The translations under genes were made by a program, and so were the position numbers. Below are positions 1 to 5,652 of a stretch of DNA of 5,652 nucleotides, one piece after another. The notes below the pieces were generated by a model. The model saw only the letters and a list, made by a program, of their open reading frames with translations. It was not told the origin of the DNA and ran no database searches. This DNA is from Chitinophagaceae bacterium (lineage in GTDB: Bacteria; Bacteroidota; Bacteroidia; Chitinophagales; Chitinophagaceae): contig CANKNL010000200.1 in the NCBI GenBank assembly GCA_947483345.1, positions 1 to 5,652 of the forward strand. Reading direction: 5' to 3'. The number at the start of each line of letters is the position of its first letter. The first letter of the stretch is position 1.

Positions 1-581
1 TAAAAGGGCATACCGTTACCGAAATTGATTTTGAATTACTGGAATATGTAGTACCGGCCTATTATGTTTTAACCACTGCCGAAGCCAGCAGTAATTTAAA
101 CAGGTATGATGGAATTCGTTTTGGCCATCAAACCAGGAGCCCAATAAAAGATTTAACAGAGTTTTATAAACAGAACAGAACAGAAGGTTTTGGCAAAGAA
201 GTGCAACGTAGAATTATGTTGGGAACCTTTGTTTTAAGCAGTGGATATTATGATGCTTATTTTAGTAAGGCGCAACAGGTTAGAAGGTTGTTAGTTAACA
301 AAACAGATGCTATTTTCACTGATTTTGATGCCCTTATATTACCTACAAGCCCAACAACGGCTTTTACAATTGGTCATAAAAGCAGCGACCCCGTTGCCCA
401 GTATCTGGCAGATATTTTTACAGTTTTTGCCAATTTAACGGGCATTCCCGGTATGTCAATCCCGTTGTTTAAACACAGTAATGGTATGCCCTTTGGCCTG
501 CAGATTATGACAAAAAAAACAGATGAACTAACTTTGCTGCAATTAGCTGATGACCTGATAAAACTACAACAGCAAAATTAG
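1..581 (+). CDS. gatA: Asp/Glu-tRNA amidotransferase subunit A, C-terminal part
   Basis: This is the C-terminal 192 residues of GatA, the amidase subunit of GatCAB. GatA releases ammonia from glutamine so that mischarged Glu-tRNA(Gln) or Asp-tRNA(Asn) can be amidated in the cytoplasm. The reading frame is open from base 3 to the TAG at 579-581 and is cut by the window edge, so the truncation is not biological. GatA-typical stretches are YYVLTTAEASSNLNRYDG, then EGFGKEVQRRIMLGTFVLS with YYDAYFSKAQQVRRLL, then LPTSPTTAF and a C-terminal NLTGIPGMSIP with GMPFGLQIM. The amidase catalytic Ser-Ser-Lys residues would lie upstream of the window. A GTG at 201 is an internal valine codon, not a start, because homology continues unbroken upstream of it. 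The next gene follows after 10 bp on the same strand, so the two are probably cotranscribed. The family call is secure; full GatA proteins are usually about 480 residues. Confidence 0.96.
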   Translation, partial: KGHTVTEIDFELLEYVVPAYYVLTTAEASSNLNRYDGIRFGHQTRSPIKDLTEFYKQNRTEGFGKEVQRRIMLGTFVLSSGYYDAYFSKAQQVRRLLVNKTDAIFTDFDALILPTSPTTAFTIGHKSSDPVAQYLADIFTVFANLTGIPGMSIPLFKHSNGMPFGLQIMTKKTDELTLLQLADDLIKLQQQN

Positions 582-591
582 TGTCAAAACC

Positions 592-1767
592 ATGAAGTCA
601 TTTTTATACATATTGATTTTACAGCTGCTTTTACTTAAAGTACAGGCAGGCAGTTTTACACAGGTACAAAAACAACAAAATGCTGTTGATACCGGCATCA
701 TTAACGACCCCATTGAAGCAGCCATTATAGCAGAAGTGATAAAGACCAAAGTACCCCCTCAAAAAGAAAAGGTGCAGTATGTTAGCCAGGTGACCAGGTA
801 TGGTTTTAAAAATTTATTTGCTCAATACAATTACAATCCGGCATTGCCCTATTCTTCGCAGGTAAATCCCAATGCCGAAAGTTATATGCAGGATTACCTG
901 AAAGTGCATACTAACAGCCTGATACAGATGAAAAGCTGGGGCCAGCCTTATTTTAATTTGATCGACCAAATTCTTTCTCAATATGGTTTACCCAGAGAGT
1001 TAAAATATCTGGCCGTAATTGAAAGTAATTTAAACACCCGGGCAACCAGTTGGGTGGGTGCAGGTGGCCCCTGGCAGTTTATGCCTTATACAGCCAGAGA
1101 TTACGGCCTTGTTGTAAATCCTGTTTTAGATGAACGCCGAGATTATTATAAAAGTACCCATGCTGCTGCCAGATACTTGTTAACCTTATATAGTCAAATG
1201 AAAGACTGGCTGCTGGTTATTGCCGCTTATAACGGAGGGCCGGGAAGGGTGTACAGTGCCATCAAGCAAAGTGGCAGCCGCAATTTTTGGAGCCTGCAAT
1301 ATTATTTACCTACCGAAAGCCGCAATCATGTAAAGAAATTTATTGCCACCCATTATATTATGGAAGGCCAGGGAGGTGTTACCACGGCTTCAAATTCATC
1401 GGGTATGTACGATATGCGTGGAGGCGTAAATTCTTTTGATGCCAAGCCCAATCTAACAGATGAAGAAAAGGAATTTGCCAGCACACAAACCATTACCGGA
1501 AAATACAATGCTTTAGTGATCAGCAAAAATTTGTTGATGGATATTGGAACCTTTAATCGGTACAATCCCGATTTCGACAATTTGATGAGTATAAACGGCA
1601 ATTACGATCTGCGCCTGCCTTCAGATAAAATGCAGCTCTTTTTAGCCAATAAGTACGTTATACTTAATGAGTGTGTGCAACTGTTATTGGGCGATAATCT
1701 ACAACCTCCCCCAAATCAAACGATTACCTATCCTACTCAAAAAAAAACTAAAAGAAAAGGTAAGTAA
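592..1767 (+). CDS. mltD: MltD-like lytic murein transglycosylase, exported
   Basis: This 391-residue enzyme is predicted to cleave the MurNAc-GlcNAc bond of peptidoglycan, forming 1,6-anhydroMurNAc ends, in the periplasm. Residues 1-19 form a signal peptide (Lys2, a hydrophobic core, and a likely cut after VQA). There is no lipobox cysteine; the only Cys is residue 361. The SLT domain spans roughly 122-257. It shows the catalytic Glu144 in VIESNLN, GGPWQFMPYTARDYGL at 158-172, AAYNGGPGRV at 211-220, and the MltD-type LPTESRNHVKKFIATHYIM at 239-257. A region at about 300-365 with NPDF, LRLPSDK and LFLANKYVIL resembles the C-terminal segment of Bacteroidota MltD-type proteins (from memory). 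No clear LysM repeat is seen, unlike E. coli MltD. The tail is basic (KKTKRKGK). The ATG is preceded by no Shine-Dalgarno motif, as is common in Bacteroidota. It lies 10 bp after gatA and is probably read from the same transcript. The family is secure; the exact mlt subtype is less so. Confidence 0.92.
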   Translation: MKSFLYILILQLLLLKVQAGSFTQVQKQQNAVDTGIINDPIEAAIIAEVIKTKVPPQKEKVQYVSQVTRYGFKNLFAQYNYNPALPYSSQVNPNAESYMQDYLKVHTNSLIQMKSWGQPYFNLIDQILSQYGLPRELKYLAVIESNLNTRATSWVGAGGPWQFMPYTARDYGLVVNPVLDERRDYYKSTHAAARYLLTLYSQMKDWLLVIAAYNGGPGRVYSAIKQSGSRNFWSLQYYLPTESRNHVKKFIATHYIMEGQGGVTTASNSSGMYDMRGGVNSFDAKPNLTDEEKEFASTQTITGKYNALVISKNLLMDIGTFNRYNPDFDNLMSINGNYDLRLPSDKMQLFLANKYVILNECVQLLLGDNLQPPPNQTITYPTQKKTKRKGK

Positions 1768-1825
1768 TCTTTATGCGATTAAGATATTTTTTTAATACCC
1801 CCAGTTGAGACTCACCCCCAAATTT
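1768..1825. other. Convergent intergenic gap, mltD/pabB
   Basis: These 58 bp separate the stop codons of two convergent genes. The gap has an AT-rich part (T7 run at 1787-1793) and a C-rich part with two copies of ACCCCCA at 1797-1803 and 1814-1820, 17 bp apart. Between them is TGAGACTCA, whose arms leave a one-base loop and cannot form a normal hairpin. I see no GC-rich stem followed by a T run in either direction, so termination here may be factor-dependent or lie inside the coding ends. Confidence 0.5.
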
Positions 1826-3106
1826 TTACTGCAACACGTTCACCATAGCCTCTGCCTTTAATAAAGATTCTTCATATTCCAAAGCCGCATCGCTGTTATA
1901 AGTAATACCACCACCGGTTTGAAAGGAAAGATATTTTTCTGTTGCATTATACAGCATACTTCGTATCACTACATTAAAATCAAAGTCTCCTCCGGGTTTT
2001 ATATAACCAATTGCCCCGGAGAATAACCCTCTTTTGGTTTGCTCATATTGTTCAATTAATTCCATCACTTTTTTCTTTGGTGCCCCGGTCATGGAGCCCA
2101 TGGGAAATGTGGCTTTAATACAATCTATCCAGTTGAGGCCGTCTTCCGGTTCACCACTTACCGTACTGATCATTTGGTGTACCTGTGGAAAACTGTAGAG
2201 CCCAAAAAGTTCATCAACTTGTACAGTACCTGCTTTACATATTTTGCTTAAATCATTTCTTACCAAATCAACCACCATCACATTTTCACTTTTTTCTTTA
2301 GCACTTTGCAAAAGATAATTTTTAGACAGCTCATCTGCTGCCGCATTGTTTAAATCCCTTTTAGCCGTTCCTTTTATGGGTTGAGAAAATATTTTATTGC
2401 CTTCTTTTTTTAAATACCGCTCCGGACTGGCGCATAAACAATAACGGGTATTAAATTTATAATAAACTGAAAAAGGATTGGGTGACAGTGCTGTTAGCCG
2501 GCTGTAAATATACAGGGGGTCTATTGTTGCATTTTCTGCAAAAAATTCCTGGCAAAAATTGATCTCATAACAGTCGCCCCGTAAAATATGCTGCCTTAGT
2601 TTTTCAATAATGCCCCTATAATTTTCCGGGCTGATCCTGTTTTTAACCACCGCAACAGTTTTTACATGTGCCGTTATTTCAGTTGCTGAATTTATAATTT
2701 GACTGTAAACCGTTTCCCCATCATCTCCATATATTTTTACATTGCTGTCACCAAGTTCAATAACAAATTCGGGCACAAAAAAATGCATATCGCCGAAGCC
2801 GATACCGTCTACATGACTGGAACTTAATTTTTCTGTTTCATTCTTTAAATCATAACCTAAATGGCCAAAAAGCCACTCGTTTTTATTAACTAAATAAAAA
2901 TGCTCTAATTCTTCAAATGCATTACCCGCCTGTACTTCTACACCGGCTTTACGGCCTGCAGCCAGCAAACATTCGAATGCCGGCTTACTGAAATCATAAT
3001 GCCGGTTATCCAGTAAACAAAAAATGTTGAACCGGTTTACCCAATTCAACATTTGTATTTTAAAAATATTAAAGTTATCAACAGGAAAAGAAATCTCTTT
3101 TTTCAC
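1826..3106 (-). CDS. pabB: Aminodeoxychorismate synthase component I
   Basis: This chorismate-binding enzyme aminates chorismate to 4-amino-4-deoxychorismate, the precursor of p-aminobenzoate for folate synthesis, using ammonia from a PabA-type glutaminase that is not in this window. With the GTG start it has 426 residues. The chorismate-binding domain occupies roughly 160-422: GDCYEINFCQ near 177-186, PIKGT at 243-247, DLVRND at 280-285, FPMGSMTGAPK at 334-344 and GGGITYNSDAALEYEE at 398-413. The Lys of PIKGT (245) is the PabB-type residue; anthranilate synthase TrpE has PIAGT, and the TrpE LLES feedback motif is not seen near the N-terminus. No fused glutaminase or PabC domain is present. 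An ATG at 3175 opens the same frame, but its first residues (MRMMILMM) are the out-of-frame reading of the preceding gene's Asp repeats. GTG at 3106, preceded by AGGA at 3121-3118, avoids that overlap and starts 31 bp after the upstream stop. ATG at 3052 is a further alternative. Confidence 0.93.
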   Translation of the reverse strand: MKKEISFPVDNFNIFKIQMLNWVNRFNIFCLLDNRHYDFSKPAFECLLAAGRKAGVEVQAGNAFEELEHFYLVNKNEWLFGHLGYDLKNETEKLSSSHVDGIGFGDMHFFVPEFVIELGDSNVKIYGDDGETVYSQIINSATEITAHVKTVAVVKNRISPENYRGIIEKLRQHILRGDCYEINFCQEFFAENATIDPLYIYSRLTALSPNPFSVYYKFNTRYCLCASPERYLKKEGNKIFSQPIKGTAKRDLNNAAADELSKNYLLQSAKEKSENVMVVDLVRNDLSKICKAGTVQVDELFGLYSFPQVHQMISTVSGEPEDGLNWIDCIKATFPMGSMTGAPKKKVMELIEQYEQTKRGLFSGAIGYIKPGGDFDFNVVIRSMLYNATEKYLSFQTGGGITYNSDAALEYEESLLKAEAMVNVLQ

Positions 3107-3137
3107 TTGTTTGTTTTTCCTGTTACTGATTACGACA

Positions 3138-3554
3138 TCAAAAATCGTCGTCATCATCAAAATCATCATCCTCATCTAATCCCAGATCATTAAAGTCCTC
3201 ATCAACTTTAAAATCATCATCCTCCTCTTTAACTTTAGCGCCTTTTTTTGCAGGTATTTTTTTACCCCCCGATTTGGGTATATCAAATTCGTCAAAGTCG
3301 GGATCCCAATCATCATCTTCTTCGGCCTTATCCCAATCATCTTCTTTTTCTACTTCATCATCGTCATCATCATCGTCTTTTGCCTTTTTCTTTGGTAAAG
3401 CTTTTTTCTTCGGAGTAGTAACACTTTCATCATCGTCCTCATCATCATCCTCATCCTCGTCTTTGGGCTTCGCCGTTTTTTTTGCAGCCTTGATTACAGT
3501 TGCAAAATCTGTTGCAATATTTTTTGTTTTTGTGTTGCCAGATAATAAAGTCAT
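3138..3554 (-). CDS. Asp/Lys block-charged low-complexity protein
   Basis: I do not recognise a named family for this 138-residue protein. A short N-terminal part (1-30, MTLLSGNTKTKNIATDFATV and a Lys/Ala stretch) may form a helix. It is followed by alternating charge blocks: acidic 32-43, basic 49-59 (KKKALPKKKAK), acidic 60-91 with Trp at 74 and 83, basic 94-110, and acidic 110-138. By count it has 55 Asp+Glu, 24 Lys, and no Arg, His or Cys. It ends in DDDFDDDDDF. No signal peptide or membrane segment is visible, so it is probably cytoplasmic and disordered. The acidic tail recalls RNA polymerase delta subunit or SSB tails, and the Lys/Ala/Pro blocks recall histone H1-like proteins, but none of these is shown by homology. 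The frame is open over all 417 bp with a plausible ATG, and stop-to-start spacing fits purA before it (82 bp) and pabB after it (31 bp). That it is a real gene is likely; its role is unknown. Confidence 0.8.
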   Translation of the reverse strand: MTLLSGNTKTKNIATDFATVIKAAKKTAKPKDEDEDDDEDDDESVTTPKKKALPKKKAKDDDDDDDEVEKEDDWDKAEEDDDWDPDFDEFDIPKSGGKKIPAKKGAKVKEEDDDFKVDEDFNDLGLDEDDDFDDDDDF

Positions 3555-3606
3555 AATTCAAAATGGATTAATACTGTAAAATTTCCAAAACTGTTTTACA
3601 TAGCCA

Positions 3607-3627
3607 AAAAAAACACTAAGTTTTTTT
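3607..3627 (-). terminator. Weak A/T hairpin after purA, possible terminator
   Basis: A perfect 8-bp inverted repeat (AAAAAAAC at 3607-3614 and GTTTTTTT at 3620-3627) flanks a 5-base loop, 9 bp after the purA stop. In the - direction the second arm supplies the T run. The stem has only one G-C pair, so it would be weak. It could end purA transcripts partially, or simply be homopolymer chance in AT-rich spacer DNA. Confidence 0.3.
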
Positions 3628-3636
3628 AATTTTTTT

Positions 3637-4899
3637 TTAAGCTACTACTAATTGTTCCCTTCCAGGGCCATTACTGATATACTTTACAGGAACCCCTAAA
3701 AATTCGTTGAGGTAACTGATATAAGTTTTCATTTCGGCCGGCAAAGCCGAAAATTCTGTTATGGCTGTTATATCTTTTTGCCACCCGGCAAAACTTTGAT
3801 AAATAGGTTCAATATTTACCCTGTTCATTTGAAAAGGTACATAATTTTTTTCTTCGCCGTTAATTTTATAGCCATTACATACTTTCAGTTCTTCCAGTCC
3901 GTCTAAAATATCGGCCTTGGTCATAATAATTTGGGTAACGCCGTTTATCATACAGGCAAACTGCAGGGCTACCAGATCAATCCAGCCACAACGGCGTGGG
4001 CGACCGGTAGTACTTCCGAATTCATTGCCTGTTGTACGAATCAACTCACCGGTTTCGTCAGTTAATTCGGTTGGAAAAGGACCACTGCCAACCCGGGTAC
4101 AGTAAGCCTTGGAAATACCAAACACCTCTTTTATCTTTTGTGGCGCTATCCCTAAACCGGTACATACACCTGCCGAAATGGTATTACTGCTGGTTACAAA
4201 AGGGAATGTTCCAAAATCCACATCCAGCATACTTCCCTGCGCCCCTTCAGCCAAAACCTTCTGGCCTTTTTGTATTTTTTCGTTGATAAAATATTCGCCG
4301 TTTACAATTTTAAATTCACGCAAAAACTCCATAGCCTCAAAAAACTCTTCTTCCCAGGTACTGATATCTTCCTGAAAATTAAAATTATCAAGTAACCGCT
4401 GATGCTTCATCCGCAGCTTAATATAATCGGTGGTAAAACTTTTATCCAGCAAATTTCCAACCCGTAAACCATTACGACCTGTTTTATCCATATAAGCGGG
4501 CCCAATACCTTTAAGCGTACTGCCTATTTTTTCATTTCCTTTCGACAGTTCACTGGCTTTATCAAGTGCCCGGTGTGTTGGCAAAATAAGATGCGCCCGT
4601 TCGCTGATGTACAAATTCTTTTTATAGTCTACGCCAAAAGCAGCCACATTATCACATTCTCTTTTTAAGGTAATGGCATCCAAAACAACCCCATTGCCTA
4701 TCAGGTTAACTTTATCTTCATGAAAAATACCGCTGGGTATCTGGTGAAGAACGATTTTTTTCCCGTCCACATACAATGTGTGTCCGGCATTTGGACCTCC
4801 CTGAAAACGGGCAATTACATCATAGTTTTTAGCAAAGTAATCAACAATTTTGCCTTTGCCTTCATCGCCCCATTGCATGCCCAGAATAACGTCTACCAT
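3637..4899 (-). CDS. purA: Adenylosuccinate synthetase
   Basis: This cytoplasmic enzyme joins IMP and aspartate with GTP hydrolysis to form adenylosuccinate, the first committed step from IMP to AMP. At 420 residues it is close to the usual family length of about 430. The motifs appear in order: GDEGKGK at 11-17 with catalytic Asp12, GGPNAGHT at 34-41 with catalytic His40, GSTLKGIGPAY at 126-136, EGAQGSMLDVDFGTFPF beginning at 218, the aspartate-binding loop STTGRPRRCGW at 296-306, the guanine-binding TKAD at 327-330, and GPGRE at 411-415. The chosen ATG (4899) gives MVDVILGMQWGDEGKGK, the family's normal N-terminus. An in-frame GTG at 4974 would add 25 residues with no family counterpart. 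The gene follows clpX by 139 bp on the same strand and may have its own promoter in that spacer. All key residues are present and it appears intact and functional. Confidence 0.97.
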   Translation of the reverse strand: MVDVILGMQWGDEGKGKIVDYFAKNYDVIARFQGGPNAGHTLYVDGKKIVLHQIPSGIFHEDKVNLIGNGVVLDAITLKRECDNVAAFGVDYKKNLYISERAHLILPTHRALDKASELSKGNEKIGSTLKGIGPAYMDKTGRNGLRVGNLLDKSFTTDYIKLRMKHQRLLDNFNFQEDISTWEEEFFEAMEFLREFKIVNGEYFINEKIQKGQKVLAEGAQGSMLDVDFGTFPFVTSSNTISAGVCTGLGIAPQKIKEVFGISKAYCTRVGSGPFPTELTDETGELIRTTGNEFGSTTGRPRRCGWIDLVALQFACMINGVTQIIMTKADILDGLEELKVCNGYKINGEEKNYVPFQMNRVNIEPIYQSFAGWQKDITAITEFSALPAEMKTYISYLNEFLGVPVKYISNGPGREQLVVA

Positions 4900-4960
4900 T
4901 TCAGATTGAATATTTGATATGTAAAAATATGGATGTGATATCCGTGTAAAAATAAAATGA

Positions 4961-4994
4961 AATAACACAACCACCTAAAATGTTATTGGGTTGT
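4961..4994. repeat. Two interleaved inverted repeats in the clpX-purA spacer
   Basis: AATAACA (4961-4967) is complementary to TGTTATT (4981-4987), and ACAACC (4967-4972) is complementary to GGTTGT (4989-4994). The arms cross in order A-B-A'-B', so the two stems are alternatives or a pseudoknot-like pair, not one hairpin. In the - direction the element lies 44 bp after the clpX stop and is followed by T-rich DNA, so it might act as a clpX terminator or in the purA leader. The arms are short and AT-rich, and chance is possible. Confidence 0.3.
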
Positions 4995-5038
4995 TTGAAA
5001 ATTGGGGAGAAAGTAATGATAATCTTACAAATGATGGG

Positions 5039-5652
5039 TTAAGCAACCTTGAGCATACTCAGTTTACTGCTACTGAATTTGCGGTGTGCATACTCCAGAG
5101 TAACTTCAAATTCTTTAACTTTTTGAGAAGGCAGTTCATACATCGCATCGGTTAGTATACTTTCGCAGATGCTACGCAGCCCACGTGCGCCCAGTTTGTA
5201 TTCCAAGGCTTTTTCTACCATAAAATCAAAAACGGCAGGCTCAAATCGCAGGGCTATACCTTCAATATCAAATAACCGTGTAAACTGTTTTATCAATGCA
5301 TTTTTAGGCTCGGTTAATATACTGCGAAGGGTTTCGGCATCTAAGGGATTCAGATAGGTAACCACCGGCAAACGGCCAAGCAGTTCGGGTATCAGACCAA
5401 ATTGCTTCAAATCAACAGCATTTACAAAATGTAACAGATTATCCTGCTGGTATTCCTGTAATTCTTTATTAACATTAAAACCAATGGCATTGGTATTAAC
5501 CCGACGGGCAATAATTTTATCTACCCCGTTAAAAGCACCACCACATATAAATAATATGTTTTGGGTGTTTACTTTTATCAGTTTTTGTTCGGGGTGTTTA
5601 CGCCCACCCTGTGGTGGTACCAACACTTCTGTTCCTTCCAGTAATTTTAATA
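5039..5652 (-). CDS. clpX: ATP-dependent Clp protease ATP-binding subunit ClpX, C-terminal half
   Basis: This is the C-terminal part (about 204 codons) of ClpX, the AAA+ hexameric unfoldase that feeds tagged proteins into ClpP in the cytoplasm. The frame remains open to the right window edge, so the 5' part is cut off by the window. Starting at the edge it reads LKLLEGTEVLVPPQGGRKHP, which contains the RKH loop that contacts substrate tags at the pore entrance. This is followed by ILFICGGAFNGVDKII, then IPELLGRLPVV, whose Arg corresponds to the arginine finger. The small domain carries LTEPKNALIKQF and GARGLRS, with the sensor-2 arginine. The Walker A/B motifs, the GYVG pore loop and the zinc-binding domain would lie outside the window. 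A GTG at 5626 is an internal valine codon, not a start. clpP normally lies near clpX in many bacteria, but it cannot be seen here. The identification is secure. Confidence 0.97.
   Translation of the reverse strand, partial: LKLLEGTEVLVPPQGGRKHPEQKLIKVNTQNILFICGGAFNGVDKIIARRVNTNAIGFNVNKELQEYQQDNLLHFVNAVDLKQFGLIPELLGRLPVVTYLNPLDAETLRSILTEPKNALIKQFTRLFDIEGIALRFEPAVFDFMVEKALEYKLGARGLRSICESILTDAMYELPSQKVKEFEVTLEYAHRKFSSSKLSMLKVA

Noticed and set aside
1353..1601. Open frame on the - strand inside the transglycosylase gene
   Set aside because: Antisense shadow of a real coding region; no family features.
1805..1813. TGAGACTCA as a terminator hairpin between mltD and pabB
   Set aside because: The arms leave only one base for the loop, so a stable hairpin cannot form, and no T run follows it directly.
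3274..3579. Ser-rich open frame on the + strand
   Set aside because: It is the complement of the Asp/Glu codon tracts of the - strand acidic gene (ATC/TCA/TCG repeats read as Ser); no independent start signal or family similarity.
3586..3593. Possible Bacteroidota -7 promoter box (CAGTTTTG, - strand) before the acidic gene
   Set aside because: It fits TAnnTTTG except at the first base, but no convincing -33 TTTG lies at the proper distance, and such matches are common in AT-rich DNA.
4032..4375. Open frames on the + strand inside purA
   Set aside because: They are antisense shadows of a fully conserved PurA coding sequence, with no recognisable domains.
4922..4929. Possible purA -7 box (TATTTTTA, - strand)
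   Set aside because: The last base is A where the consensus has G, and the upstream -33 region is also imperfect; too weak to call.
4900..4974. 25-residue N-terminal extension of PurA from a GTG at 4974
   Set aside because: The family N-terminus begins at MVDVILGMQWGDEGKGK; the extra residues have no counterpart and lie in AT-rich spacer DNA.

Overview
The window looks like a housekeeping stretch of a Bacteroidota chromosome, probably from Chitinophagaceae or a close relative. That placement is inferred from protein character (a PabB with FGHLGYDLKNE, an MltD-type transglycosylase with a Bacteroidota-style C-terminal module, and an Asp/Lys block protein), AT-rich DNA, and weak or absent Shine-Dalgarno sequences. 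I see no mobile element, CRISPR array, rRNA or tRNA, and no sign of recent transfer. No intergenic gap exceeds about 140 bp.

Layout. On the + strand there is the 3' part of gatA (Asp/Glu-tRNA amidotransferase subunit A, cut by the left edge), then 10 bp later a secreted MltD-like lytic transglycosylase. These converge on a - strand block. Read in its direction of transcription, that block is clpX (its C-terminal half, cut by the right edge), purA (adenylosuccinate synthetase), a 138-residue protein of alternating acidic and lysine-rich blocks, and pabB (aminodeoxychorismate synthase component I). The convergent gap of 58 bp holds no convincing intrinsic terminator.

Function. The recognised genes serve unrelated core needs: tRNA-dependent amidation, peptidoglycan turnover, AAA+ proteolysis, AMP synthesis and folate (p-aminobenzoate) synthesis. 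PurA and PabB both touch one-carbon/purine metabolism, since purine synthesis needs folate, but the sequence does not show shared regulation.

The part least explained by known families is the acidic protein between purA and pabB. It has about 40% Asp+Glu and 24 Lys, with no Arg, His or Cys. It ends in an acidic run with a terminal Phe, which resembles the protein-docking tip of single-stranded-DNA-binding proteins. Its GAT/GAC repeats, read in another frame, also create a string of false ATG starts for pabB. The pabB start is therefore placed at a GTG downstream of the overlap. No clearly new biological system is visible here.
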